NCBI GenBank assembly: GCA_003134815.1 | Contig: PLCO01000029.1 | Location: forward strand, 24,874 to 88,873 | Origin: Acidobacteriaceae bacterium | GTDB lineage: Bacteria > Acidobacteriota > Terriglobia > Terriglobales > Acidobacteriaceae | Direction: 5' to 3' | Length of the DNA: 64,000 bases | In this document: one piece after another, positions 19,836-29,150 of the stretch | Numbering within the stretch: position 1 is the first letter of the stretch | Layout: the number at the start of each line of letters is the position of its first letter | Position numbers and translations under genes: made by a program | The notes under the pieces: generated by a model | What the model was told of the DNA's origin: nothing | Database searches by the model: none | Seen by the model: the letters and a program-made list of their open reading frames with translations, nothing else

Positions 19836-20792
19836 TTAGACTGCGCTGCTCGACACGGATTTGGATTCGGCTACTTCTTCCTGCGAACCATTGGCGGTGC
19901 GGAATGCGGCCACGCCGCAGCCGACAAGTGCGGCTTTGTCCTTAAGTTCGGAGACGCGCAACTGGACCGTGGAATCGCCGAGCTGGGCCTGCACAGCGGG
20001 CAGAAAGAGATTCGCTGACCGGGAGATTCCGCCCCCAAGCACGATGACTTCCGCATGGAATCCGGCGAGCAAGGTCTGAATCACCACTCCAAGATGCTGG
20101 CCGAACTCACTGAAAGCCTGTTGCGCGGCCGGATCAGAAGAGACAGCAGCCGCGAGGTCGACGACTTCGAGCCGCTTGCCGGTGCGGCGTTCGTAATTGC
20201 CAACAATGGCTCGCGATGAAACGAAGTCCTCGACGATTCCGCCCTGGTAGGGAAGATTCCAGATCTCACCGCCGCTTGGAACGCCTGGCCCTGTGGTTGT
20301 GAGGTGTCCTTCTACTGCGAACGCTGAGCCAATCCCCGTTCCAAGAGTGAGTCCAACCGCGCGCCTGAATCCGCGTGCAGCTCCAGCGCCAACCTCGCCA
20401 AGCAGATATGCATCGGCATCGTTTAGAAAGCGGACCTGTGCGGCCTGCAAGCCAAATCGATTGGCCAAGGCGCAGCGCAAATCAACGCCATAGAGGTAAG
20501 GAAGTTTGTGGCGCATGAGGCTGACGCCGGCCTGGAGATCGAAGGGGCCGGGCACGGCAAGCATTGCGCCCGTGATTTTGACGTTGCCCCCGTTCTGGCC
20601 TGTCTGAGCTTTCATACCCAGCCCGTAGAGGAGATCGACGAAGGCGTCGGAGGTGTGCGCGGCCGGATGCGGACCGCTCACAACAGGGCCGAGGCTGAAA
20701 CCTGGAGTAGAGCATACTGCCGCGGCGACGTGGCTGCCGCCGACATCGAACACAAGCACACGGCTCTCCACAAGGTTGGCCATCACGAACAC
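19836..20792 (-). CDS. ROK family sugar kinase-like protein
   Basis: About 318 residues with the ROK fold: phosphate-1 motif VFDVGGSHVA near the N-terminus, a LNDADAYLLGE segment bearing the expected catalytic Asp, GLTLGTGIGSAF (phosphate-2) and VLGGGISRS (adenosine motif). ROK proteins phosphorylate glucose, fructose, N-acetyl sugars and others with ATP. The usual zinc-binding Cys cluster (CxCGxxGC) is absent where it should follow GGEIWNLPYQGG, so activity is likely but not certain. GTG 20792 has a GGGG run at good spacing; ATG 20783 is an alternative start. It is divergent from the LamG-GH2 gene and shares a 319-bp promoter region containing a LacI-like palindrome. It probably feeds released sugars into metabolism. 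Confidence 0.82.
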   Translation of the reverse strand: MFVMANLVESRVLVFDVGGSHVAAAVCSTPGFSLGPVVSGPHPAAHTSDAFVDLLYGLGMKAQTGQNGGNVKITGAMLAVPGPFDLQAGVSLMRHKLPYLYGVDLRCALANRFGLQAAQVRFLNDADAYLLGEVGAGAARGFRRAVGLTLGTGIGSAFAVEGHLTTTGPGVPSGGEIWNLPYQGGIVEDFVSSRAIVGNYERRTGKRLEVVDLAAAVSSDPAAQQAFSEFGQHLGVVIQTLLAGFHAEVIVLGGGISRSANLFLPAVQAQLGDSTVQLRVSELKDKAALVGCGVAAFRTANGSQEEVAESKSVSSSAV

Positions 20793-21111
20793 CGCAAACC
20801 CCAGCCGGCGAGAGCACGCACACGCGGAATGAGATTGTTACCATTTGTATCACAGCTAGCAGCAGGAAGCAGGGGGATCTTTCTGGAAAAATCCGCGCAT
20901 TTGCGCAAAATATAGGCGACAATTCTGACTTGCTGCCGCTATGATGGTTTCCGGTTTTCGGGGCCGGATTTTCCTCGCCTTGAAGAGGCGCGCGCCCGGC
21001 AGTGATAACGTTATCTTTCGATTGCACCCGGATTACTGCGATCCCGACGCCCGAAGAAACCGAGGCTGGGCTTTTGCTCTCCAATTCGCGCGTCCGATAG
21101 GATGGTCTGCC
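20793..21111. promoter_or_regulatory. Divergent promoter region between ROK kinase and GH2 genes
   Basis: This 319-base spacer must contain both divergent promoters. Its only strong signal is the palindrome at 21004-21015. An in-frame upstream ATG (20941) would extend the GH2 protein by 57 residues, but that extension has no signal-peptide character and would cover the palindrome. Confidence 0.55.
21004..21015. promoter_or_regulatory. Palindromic operator candidate, LacI-family type
   Basis: GATAACGTTATC is a perfect 12-bp palindrome with the central CG typical of LacI-family operators. It lies 97 bases upstream of the chosen GH2 start and about 210 bases from the ROK start. Two LacI-family genes are encoded within 7 kb. 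Which of them binds is not known. Confidence 0.5.
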
Positions 21112-24100
21112 ATGCTCAAGAATCACCCATTTAGTTCTTTCGGCATCACCGTTGCCCTCGTAGCAGCGGTGCTGGGGGCTCTGGTCCACGCGCAAGCAAC
21201 GACGCCGGCGATATTGGCGTACGGTCCCTTTAACGCAGAATTCCTTGCCGACGGCTCTGGTTTGAACAAGACGCTTTCGCCACTGACATCGCTCGACGGC
21301 CTCGCGGCAGTGGCAACAACGATTCAAGCACCGAATCAGCAGCCAGCGATGCAGGATCCCATCGTGGCAGGGCGCGCTTCGTGGACAATCGCGTTCTGGT
21401 TCGAGTCTCCCGAGCCAGCGCAGGGGATGATGCTGCTCGCCGGCATTGGCGATCCTGCGGCAGAGGATGCGCGCTTTATTGGTGTGCAAGACAATCGGCT
21501 CGGCCTGTGGCTTGGGCGAGCTCAAAACGCGGCGGGATTTGTGAGCGGTAATCAGCCGCTCGACGCGCGAAAGTGGCACATGGCTGCCGCGGTGAGCGAC
21601 GGAGAACATGTGGTTCTGTATGCCGATGGCCGGCAGGTGGCTGCGAGCGCGCTTGCCCAGGGCAGCGTTGCGGCGGTTCTGGAGATGGCGCCGCCGCCGT
21701 TGACCGACGTCGCCGCCGGCCACTTCGGCGGCAAGATTGCGTCGTTGAGAATCTATCGTGGAGCACTGACAGCCGAGCAGGTGAAGGCGATTGCCGATGC
21801 GCCGCCGGAGTTCAACCTGGCCGCATACGAGGAGGCCACGCAGCACTGGCCGGTTCAGACTCGTTCGCAGGCCGGATACAGCGAGCCGCAGGATCCGTCC
21901 ACGTGGCCGCATGGAAAGGCCGAGATTCAGAAGCCAGTGGCGAAAGAGCCGACTGCGGCGGACCTGCATTGCCAGTTGACAGGCGATGCCCCGTGGAAAC
22001 TCGCGGGCGGCTGGAGGCTGGCAGCGGCGCCGCAAGTGAGCGCAACCGGCGACGAAATTTCCAAATCTGGATTCGACGACAAAGGCTGGATGGTAGCTAC
22101 GGTGCCGGGAACGGTGCTGACGACGATGATCGACCGCGGGCTCTATCCCGATCCCTACTACGGGCTGAACAACCTGGCCATTCCCGAGAGTCTGGCTCGT
22201 CAGGATTATTGGTACCGCGTGGAGTTCAAGACGCCTGCCGCGGCACGTGGACGCAGCCTGACGCTCACTTTTGAAGGCGTGAATTACGCGGCCGAAGTCT
22301 GGATGAACGGCAAGAAACTCGGTGGATTCGCGGGCGCATTTTTGCGCGGCAAATTCGACGTGACGGATGTTGCCGCCGGCGGCGAAAACGCGCTGGCCGT
22401 GCGTGTTTCTCCGCCTCCGCATCCGGGGATTCCGAACGAGCAGTCGCTCAGGGGTGGTCCCGGCGAGAACGGCGGAATTGAAGTGCTCGACGGGCCGACC
22501 TTTTCCGCGACCGAGGGCTGGGACTGGATTCCCGGCATTCGCGACCGTGACACGGGCATCTGGCAGGACGTGACGCTGACAGCTACGGGGCCGGTGGAGA
22601 TCGGCGACCTGAATGTGATTACAACCCTGCCCAAGCCCGACCGCAGCGAAGCCGACATCGAAATCGAAGCGCCGCTCACCAACACCGGCAACGCCGCGAT
22701 CGATGGTGAGCTCACGGCCAGCTTCGACGACGTCAAGGTCACGAAGCATGTGCATCTGGCTCCGGGGGAGACGGTGATTCGGCTGGAGCCTGCAGAGTTT
22801 GCCGGCCTCAAAGTTCAGAATCCTCTGCTGTGGTGGCCGAATGGGTACGGAGATCCCGTGCTGCACACGCTGAAAGTTTCGCTGGCCGCCGGTGGCAAGG
22901 TCAGTGCGGCGAAACAAATCGAGTTCGGCATGCGAGAGGTGAGCTACGAGATTTCGCTCTTCGATGCGCCGGGAAACCTGCGGCGCGTGGAGGTGCTGCC
23001 CAGCCGCACTCACGACGAGGCACTGCCCCTGATCGACGGGACGCACCAGGGCATCCGGCAAATTTTCGACTGGACGCCGAATCAAGTCCTGCCTGGGCAA
23101 ACGCTGCCGGACTGGATGCTGCACGCCTGGGTGCAGACGCTGGAGCCGGGGGCCGCGGATTCGCCGTCGATCCGTCCCGTCGAGGGAGGTTGGCCGGGAA
23201 CGGACCTGGTGATCAAAGTGAATGGCGTTCGCATCGCCGCGCGCGGCGGCAACTGGGGCATGGACGACATGCTGAAGCGCGTTAGCACTGCGCATCTCGA
23301 ACCGTATTTCCGGCTGCATCGCGACGCGCATGTAAACATGATCCGCAATTGGATGGGCCAGAATACAGAAGAAAGTTTTTACGCGCTCGCAGACAAGTAC
23401 GGGCTGATGGTGTGGAACGATTTCTGGGAGTCGACGCAGACTTACAACCTGGAAGCCGAAGACCCAGAGCTGTTTCTAGCGAATGCGCGCGACACGATCC
23501 TGCGCTACCGTCATCATCCGTCGATTGTGGTGTGGTGCGGGCGCAATGAGGGCGTGCCCCAGCCAACGATCAACGAGGGACTTGCGGAACTTGTTCGCAC
23601 ACTCGACCACACGCGCTATTACACGGGCAGCTCGAACCAGGTAAATCTGCGTAACTCCGGGCCGTATCAATTTCAGCCGCTCGAGACTTATTACCGGATC
23701 AACCGCGGATTTAGCGTTGAACTCGGCATTCCCAGCGTGCCGACGCTGGAAAGCATGAAGTCATTTATTCCTGAGGCCGACCGCTGGCCGATCAGCGATA
23801 CCTGGGCATATCACGACTGGCATCAGAGCGGGAACGGCGCGGTGCAGCCCTACATGGCTCATATGGAGACGGAGTTTGGCGCGCCAACGAGCCTCGAGGA
23901 TTTCGAGCGCAAGGCACAGATGCTGGATTATGTGGGCCATCGCGCCATCTTCGAGGGGTTTGCCGCGCATCTTTGGCAGCCCAACTCTGCACGCATGATC
24001 TGGATGACACAACCTTCGTGGCCTAGCATGGAGTGGAATTTTCTAAGCTGGGATTATGATACGCAATCGAGTTTCTACGGAACGCAGAAGGCCTGCGAGC

Positions 24101-24699
24101 CGGTGCACGCGCAATTGAATTTGTCCGATGGCTCGGTGGATCTGATCAACCTGGGCGATGCGCATTCCTATAAAGTGCGAACGCTTGTGGAGAGTCTCGA
24201 CGGCAAGACGCTAAGCGACCAGACCAGCCCGGTGCAAGCCGTAGCCGACGATCGCACTGCGGTGGCGAAGCCCGGCCTCGCAAATTTGGCCGCAGGACAT
24301 ACGGTCTTAGTGAGGCTCGCGGTAAGCGATGCGAATGATGCGCCGGTGAGCGACAACTTCTATTGGTGGGCGGCGGACGAAGCGAGCTATCGCGAGCTGA
24401 ACTCGCTTCCGCAGGCTACGCTTACGGCTACTGCGACGTCAGAACCAGCCAACGGTGAACGCGCAGTGACTGTGCGGATCAAGAATACGGGCTCAGCAGC
24501 GGCGCTCATGATTAAACTCACGCTCAATGACGCCGCGACGGGCCAGCGCATTTTGCCCGCTTACTACAGCGACAACTACGTCTCGCTTTTGCCCGGCGAG
24601 GAGCGCACTGTGTCGGTAGCGTTCGCGGCTAGCGATACAAAGCCTTCGATTGGCCTGCGCGGTTGGAATGCAGCTACTGAGACAATCGCAGTGCAGTAG
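21112..24699 (+). CDS. GH2 family glycoside hydrolase with N-terminal LamG domain
   Basis: ATG 21112 (AGGATGG upstream) opens a good signal peptide (residues 1-30, ending ALVHAQA). About 1195 residues. A LamG/concanavalin-like domain spans about 80-230 (WTIAFWFE, then GGKIASLRIYRGAL). The GH2 sugar-binding sandwich spans about 290-455, the Ig-like domain about 480-610 and the TIM barrel about 690-1000. The likely acid/base is Glu813 in WCGRNEGVP and the nucleophile Glu921 in METEFGAP. The arrangement resembles beta-mannosidase and exo-beta-glucosaminidase (CsxA-like) members more than LacZ. A run rich in Trp and Pro between the Ig-like domain and the barrel (about 630-690) looks like an insertion. 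It is probably periplasmic or surface exposed and trims mannan or amino-sugar oligomers; specificity is open. Confidence 0.87.
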   Translation: MLKNHPFSSFGITVALVAAVLGALVHAQATTPAILAYGPFNAEFLADGSGLNKTLSPLTSLDGLAAVATTIQAPNQQPAMQDPIVAGRASWTIAFWFESPEPAQGMMLLAGIGDPAAEDARFIGVQDNRLGLWLGRAQNAAGFVSGNQPLDARKWHMAAAVSDGEHVVLYADGRQVAASALAQGSVAAVLEMAPPPLTDVAAGHFGGKIASLRIYRGALTAEQVKAIADAPPEFNLAAYEEATQHWPVQTRSQAGYSEPQDPSTWPHGKAEIQKPVAKEPTAADLHCQLTGDAPWKLAGGWRLAAAPQVSATGDEISKSGFDDKGWMVATVPGTVLTTMIDRGLYPDPYYGLNNLAIPESLARQDYWYRVEFKTPAAARGRSLTLTFEGVNYAAEVWMNGKKLGGFAGAFLRGKFDVTDVAAGGENALAVRVSPPPHPGIPNEQSLRGGPGENGGIEVLDGPTFSATEGWDWIPGIRDRDTGIWQDVTLTATGPVEIGDLNVITTLPKPDRSEADIEIEAPLTNTGNAAIDGELTASFDDVKVTKHVHLAPGETVIRLEPAEFAGLKVQNPLLWWPNGYGDPVLHTLKVSLAAGGKVSAAKQIEFGMREVSYEISLFDAPGNLRRVEVLPSRTHDEALPLIDGTHQGIRQIFDWTPNQVLPGQTLPDWMLHAWVQTLEPGAADSPSIRPVEGGWPGTDLVIKVNGVRIAARGGNWGMDDMLKRVSTAHLEPYFRLHRDAHVNMIRNWMGQNTEESFYALADKYGLMVWNDFWESTQTYNLEAEDPELFLANARDTILRYRHHPSIVVWCGRNEGVPQPTINEGLAELVRTLDHTRYYTGSSNQVNLRNSGPYQFQPLETYYRINRGFSVELGIPSVPTLESMKSFIPEADRWPISDTWAYHDWHQSGNGAVQPYMAHMETEFGAPTSLEDFERKAQMLDYVGHRAIFEGFAAHLWQPNSARMIWMTQPSWPSMEWNFLSWDYDTQSSFYGTQKACEPVHAQLNLSDGSVDLINLGDAHSYKVRTLVESLDGKTLSDQTSPVQAVADDRTAVAKPGLANLAAGHTVLVRLAVSDANDAPVSDNFYWWAADEASYRELNSLPQATLTATATSEPANGERAVTVRIKNTGSAAALMIKLTLNDAATGQRILPAYYSDNYVSLLPGEERTVSVAFAASDTKPSIGLRGWNAATETIAVQ

Positions 24700-24712
24700 C
24701 GGAAACGCCTTG

Positions 24713-24726
24713 TGAAATCGCTTTCA
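24713..24726. promoter_or_regulatory. LacI/CRE-like operator sequence in a convergent spacer
   Basis: TGAAATCGCTTTCA fits the LacI-family pattern TGAAAnCGnTTTCA in all 12 defined positions. It is oddly placed, between the 3' ends of the GH2 gene (stop at 24699) and the LacI gene (stop at 24724), overlapping the latter's stop codon. It could be a remote or looping site, or chance. Confidence 0.5.
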
Positions 24727-25815
24727 ATGGATGACGAAGGCAGCGCGGTGTTTGCAGCCGCACGAGCGACGGAGCACTATTTCGACGGGTAAAACAATGC
24801 GGTTGCCCGTATGCGGCGTTTCACCGCGCGCGATCCGGTCGAAGAGGAGGTTTGCGGCGACGCGGCCCATCTCCTGCGCGGGCTGGCGAACGACTGTAAG
24901 CGGCGGTGAAGTGAATTCTGCCAGGTCGAAGTCGTCAAAGCCGGCGAATGCAAGATCGGTGGGAATGCGCAGGCCAAGGCGTGAGATCGCCCCAAGAACG
25001 TAGCGCGTAACCAAAGTATTCGAGGTGACGACCGCGGTCGGCGGAGTGTCGAGCGCCATCTTCGCTTTCAGGATCTGCTCGACGATCTCTTCGGATGTGC
25101 AATCGAAGACCGCGCACGACTCAAGCCCCGCATCCTGCATGGCGCGACGATAGCCAAGAAAGCGCGTGTTGATGGTAAACAGGCTCCTGCTGAGCGCCAG
25201 ATAGGTGATGTGCCTGTGGCCGTGTTCAATAAGATGTTCGACGACGCGGCGCGATCCGACAGCGTTCTGCACCAGCACAGTGTCGATGGATGGATCGGAG
25301 ACCGGGCGATCGAAAGCCACAACCGGCGTTTTGCCAAAGAGAGCGCGCGTGAGGCGCGAGTTCCTTACGCGGGACGGAATTACCAATAAGCCGTCGACGT
25401 GGCGCTGCAGCATCTCATCGACTTCGGCGAATTCCGTTTCAGGATCTTCGTTGGAGGTGGTGATGATGACTGAATAGCCATGTTCCCGGGCGACAGCGGT
25501 GACAGCGTGGGCGCAACTGGCAAAAAATGGATCGTAGAGATAGGGAATAATCAGCCCAATCGAATGGCTGCGCTGTCCGCGAAAGGCGCGGGCAAGGACA
25601 TTGGGACGGTAGTTGAGCTGCTGAATCGCGGTTTGGACGCGCTGCGTAGTTTCCGCCGAAACGCGAACGGTACCGCTCAACACTCGCGAGACGGTCATGG
25701 TGCCCACGCCCGCGAGACGAGCTACGTCGCTCATGGTGGGCTTTCGATTGACCGCGGCCGCGGCAGCACGCTGCCTGGCTTTATTCACAGGTTGGCCCGT
25801 GAGTGATTTTGCCAA
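24724..25815 (-). CDS. LacI-family transcriptional regulator
   Basis: 363 residues. The helix-turn-helix is plain: TMSDVARLAGVGTMTVSRVL (about 27-46), then LNYRPNVLARAFRGQRS with the hinge helix that binds the minor groove. The periplasmic-binding-protein-like effector domain follows (IGLIIPYLYDPFF, then DGLLVIPSR, then FAGFDDFDLAEF). About 25 Ala/Arg-rich residues precede the usual LacI start, so translation might begin at the internal Met28. It is convergent with the GH2 gene and downstream of a second LacI gene. The effector is presumably a sugar from the local degradation pathway. An AATCGATT core at 25946-25953, about 130 bases upstream, may serve autoregulation; this is weak. Confidence 0.9.
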   Translation of the reverse strand: MAKSLTGQPVNKARQRAAAAAVNRKPTMSDVARLAGVGTMTVSRVLSGTVRVSAETTQRVQTAIQQLNYRPNVLARAFRGQRSHSIGLIIPYLYDPFFASCAHAVTAVAREHGYSVIITTSNEDPETEFAEVDEMLQRHVDGLLVIPSRVRNSRLTRALFGKTPVVAFDRPVSDPSIDTVLVQNAVGSRRVVEHLIEHGHRHITYLALSRSLFTINTRFLGYRRAMQDAGLESCAVFDCTSEEIVEQILKAKMALDTPPTAVVTSNTLVTRYVLGAISRLGLRIPTDLAFAGFDDFDLAEFTSPPLTVVRQPAQEMGRVAANLLFDRIARGETPHTGNRIVLPVEIVLRRSCGCKHRAAFVIH

Positions 25816-26076
25816 TTCGATGACTCCAGGAACAGCTTGCCTTTTTTCGCCCTGGCCGAGCTCTCGAATTTGAGGATAGGGCGGTCCTGCAGCTCTTTGG
25901 TCAGGCTGCGATTTCGTCTTATGGACCGAACAAGCTCAGCAATAGAATCGATTGCCGCATGTTAGCGGCCAAAGCAGGACTATAGCAGTCTGTATGTGGC
26001 GAAGGCAATGAAATATGGGGTTTGGGAGAACATTCTTATGCGGGTTTCGTTCACCGAAGGGGATTTTTTCGCGCCT

Positions 26077-27147
26077 TCAATTGCGCCTGCCTCGCATGAG
26101 CTTCTCGGATGGCGGACAAGTCGACTCGCGAATGACCAGTTCCGGCAGAACGGGCAACATGTGCGGAACCGCGGCCTCGCCGCGAACCCGCTGCAAAAGA
26201 GCGCGAGCGGCGATTGTGCCCATTTGATGAAGCGGTTGGCGGATTGTGGTGATGCTGGGATTATGAAAGGCCGCGCTCTGGATGTCGTCGAAACCCACCA
26301 CGGAGATGTCTTCAGGAACGCGCCGCCCATGGTCACGAAAGGCGCGAATAGCGCCTATGGCGGCGATATCGTCGTAGCAAACGAGGGCTGTGAAGGTGAC
26401 CTTGCGGTTGAGCAACTCGCATGCGGGCCCGTACCCAAGTTCCGGCGTGGAAACCAGAAGTTTGAGCTGAACCGTTAACTCGGGTTGCACCGCAATGCCG
26501 AATTCTTTAGCCAATTCTTTGAGACAATCCCAACGGTCGGCGGCGTCAGAGCTGTGACTGCCGCCGCGCATGAAGGCGATTCTGCGGTGACCGAGCTGGT
26601 AGAGGTGGCGCAAAGTGAGTTCCGCCGCTCTTCGCTGATCGAGCACCACATTGGTGATTCCCGGAATTTCGCGATGACCGGCGACCGCGACCGCCGGAAT
26701 TTTGAAGCGATGCTGCAGCACGGTGTCGATCAGGATGAATCCCTCGACCGAGCGCTCCATGAGCATGCGCGGGTACTCTTCAATCAAGTCGGGCTTGCGG
26801 CGATGGCTGGCGGTCAGGTAAAAATAGCCCTCTTCGATGAGAGATTCTTCGACGCCGGTAAGTACCTGCGCGGAATAGCTGTCACTTAGCTCGGGCACTA
26901 ACACGCCGATGGAAAAGGTTTGCCGCTTGCGCAGGGAGCGCGCGTAAAAACTCGGGCGGTAATCGAACTTCGCGGCGGCTGTCTTCACGCGGTCCCGGGT
27001 TTCCTGCGGAATCGCGCGAACACCGGGCGCATCATTCAGTACGAGGGAGATGGTGGCCGGCGACAAATCGAGGTATTCACCCAGAATACGCAGGCTGACT
27101 GGCTGTCCTGGCTTCGGCTCGCGCCCCGATTTCGTCTTTCTGACCAT
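26077..27147 (-). CDS. LacI-family transcriptional regulator, next to SSS symporter
   Basis: 356 residues. The N-terminal HTH is divergent but clear: SLRILGEYLDLSPATISLVL (about 17-36), followed by DYRPSFYARSLRKRQT. The effector domain contains IGVLVPELSDSYSAQVLTGVE, GHRRIAFMRGG and VVGFDDIQSAAFHNP. It lies 31 bases downstream of the SSS symporter gene on the same strand, so the two are probably co-transcribed, which suggests it senses the symporter's substrate. It is only distantly similar to the neighbouring LacI gene, so the two are likely to answer different sugars. Confidence 0.9.
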   Translation of the reverse strand: MVRKTKSGREPKPGQPVSLRILGEYLDLSPATISLVLNDAPGVRAIPQETRDRVKTAAAKFDYRPSFYARSLRKRQTFSIGVLVPELSDSYSAQVLTGVEESLIEEGYFYLTASHRRKPDLIEEYPRMLMERSVEGFILIDTVLQHRFKIPAVAVAGHREIPGITNVVLDQRRAAELTLRHLYQLGHRRIAFMRGGSHSSDAADRWDCLKELAKEFGIAVQPELTVQLKLLVSTPELGYGPACELLNRKVTFTALVCYDDIAAIGAIRAFRDHGRRVPEDISVVGFDDIQSAAFHNPSITTIRQPLHQMGTIAARALLQRVRGEAAVPHMLPVLPELVIRESTCPPSEKLMRGRRN

Positions 27148-27178
27148 TTATCTACTCTTCTAACAAGTTTCGAGAGAC

Positions 27179-29059
27179 TCAGGAGGAGGAATGCGGGGAA
27201 GCGGCGGCCTTGTCCGTCTCGACTTCGCGGCGCTCCAAGTGGTCGTACCAAGTGAACTTGAGAATCGCCGACGTGGCCAGAACGATGGCCAGGGTGATGG
27301 CGGCGCGGCGGAGTTCCCAGATGACAACATACATAGGAAGCACAACCAATGCGACCTGCCATACGATCCCGACCGCGACATTGAACATGTCGCGCATGAA
27401 ATCTTCGTTGCGCTTGAAGGCGGGATCCTCGGCAAGCACTTTGCGGTAGACGGGACCCCACAATCCCCATGGCCGAACTCGACGATAAAAGTCCTTGAGT
27501 ACTTCGTCGTCTTCGGGCCTGGTGAGCAGGGTACCGGCGAAGCATCCGATGACCGAGAGAACGAGCACCAGCGGAAAAACGATCGAGACATCCATATTGA
27601 TGGAATAGGTCGTCAACAGGTGCTGCACGAACGGAACCTTCGCGGCGACAGGCGGCAGCGCGAGCGCAGATACGATTCCGGTTACCATGCCCCAGAAGTA
27701 GCCGTAGCCGTTAAAGCGCCACCAGTACCACTTGAGGACGTTGGACGCTGTGTATCCTCCCCAAAGACCGGAAACGATCCAAACGACGACGGCGTTGACC
27801 GAGGTCACATTCCACCCGATGAGGACACCGATGACGACGACGACAAATGAAGCGAGATAGCTCAGGCGGACATAAGTGCGCGGCGGAGCGTCGGGGCGGA
27901 TGTAGCGCTTATAGATGTCGTTGACGAAGTAGGGCGGCGCGGCATTTACCGTCGCGGCAAAATTGGCCATAAAGGCGGCGAGCAGTCCAGAGATCAGGAA
28001 TCCGAGCAGGCCGACCGGCACGAAGCGCGCCAAGGCGTACGGCAGAACCAGCTCAAAGTCCATGTTGGAGCCCATGGCGCGGATGTTGTCGCTGAAAAAC
28101 ACAGCGGCCAGAATGGCGAGGCCGGCGGTAAGAAAATAGCGCGGGAACGTGAGAACGATGTTAACCCACGCGCTCATCATGGATGCTTCGCGGGGATTTT
28201 TAGAGGAAAGTATGCGCTGCATATCGTAATTCGGCGCCGGTCCCGCGGCAGAGATGAGAACGCCCTTGAAGAAAAGCATCATGACGAAGAAGCCAAAGAG
28301 GCCATAGCCGTCCTGCGCGATGCGCGTGCCGGTGGCCGGGATGAGCGTCGACCAGTCGAGATTCAAGTGCCAACCGAAGAACACGTTGTCCCATCCGGCA
28401 GGGACAAATTTGTGCAGAACTCCTGGCGCCACGCGGCGCATGGCGATGATGCCCACCGCAAAGGACGCGATGGAAAGCACGCAGAATTGCACTACCTCCG
28501 TTATCACCACGCTGATCATGCCGCCCTTGATGACGTAGATGGCCGTGATGGCAACCAGAATCAACGCGTACTGGTTCGGCGAGAGATGCCATGGAAGAAA
28601 CGTGGCAGCAAATTTACCGATCCCCTTGAAGCCGTAGCTGAAAAATCCGATGATGCTGATAAACGCATAGAGAACAACGATGAGGTGCGACAACTGTGCG
28701 CCGCGTCCTGTGCCGAAGCGCGTCTTGATCCACTCCGCGCCGGTCATGACTCGCGAGCGGCGCAACCACGCTGAAAGGTAGACCATGAGAAAGACCTGGT
28801 TGAAGGTCGGCCAGAGCCATGGAATCCACACACTCTTCAAGCCATAGACGAACATCCAATACACCAGCAACATGGTGCCGCTGATGTCGAACATGCCCGA
28901 TGCATTGGAAAGGCCCAGGACATACCACGGCATCTTGTTGCCGCCCAAAAAGTACGCGGTCATGTCGCGCGAGGCGTAGTGGGATACCCAATAGCCCACG
29001 AGAACTGTGCCGATCATGTACGCGAGAATGATGCCAACGTCCAACGGTTGTAAGTGCAT
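27179..29059 (-). CDS. Sodium:solute symporter (SSS/SGLT) family transporter
   Basis: 626 residues with many hydrophobic helices. It begins PLDVGIILAYMIGTVLVGYWVS, and has the SSS features FLGGNKMPWYVLGLSNASGMFD (helix 2), TGAEWIKTRFG and AIYVIKGGMISVVITEVVQF. SSS proteins couple uptake of sugars or other small solutes to sodium. The position between a LacI gene and a GH9 cellulase, with a cellobiose phosphorylase about 2 kb away, suggests that it imports a glucan-derived sugar across the inner membrane. About 90 bases separate it from the GH9 gene upstream, so both could share a transcript. Length and helix pattern are normal for the family. Confidence 0.9.
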   Translation of the reverse strand: MHLQPLDVGIILAYMIGTVLVGYWVSHYASRDMTAYFLGGNKMPWYVLGLSNASGMFDISGTMLLVYWMFVYGLKSVWIPWLWPTFNQVFLMVYLSAWLRRSRVMTGAEWIKTRFGTGRGAQLSHLIVVLYAFISIIGFFSYGFKGIGKFAATFLPWHLSPNQYALILVAITAIYVIKGGMISVVITEVVQFCVLSIASFAVGIIAMRRVAPGVLHKFVPAGWDNVFFGWHLNLDWSTLIPATGTRIAQDGYGLFGFFVMMLFFKGVLISAAGPAPNYDMQRILSSKNPREASMMSAWVNIVLTFPRYFLTAGLAILAAVFFSDNIRAMGSNMDFELVLPYALARFVPVGLLGFLISGLLAAFMANFAATVNAAPPYFVNDIYKRYIRPDAPPRTYVRLSYLASFVVVVIGVLIGWNVTSVNAVVVWIVSGLWGGYTASNVLKWYWWRFNGYGYFWGMVTGIVSALALPPVAAKVPFVQHLLTTYSINMDVSIVFPLVLVLSVIGCFAGTLLTRPEDDEVLKDFYRRVRPWGLWGPVYRKVLAEDPAFKRNEDFMRDMFNVAVGIVWQVALVVLPMYVVIWELRRAAITLAIVLATSAILKFTWYDHLERREVETDKAAASPHSSS

Positions 29060-29150
29060 TCAGACTCCGAGTTCATTCGTCAACTGTTGTTTCCCGATCT
29101 CCTGCCGCGCGCTTGCGAATGCGGCGAGTGAAGCTCGGGCATAAAGTCTG

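Noticed and set aside
20482..23331. A 949-codon open frame antisense to the GH2 gene
   Set aside because: It runs opposite a well-supported GH2 gene, its product is Arg/His-rich without domains, and it is a typical high-GC shadow.
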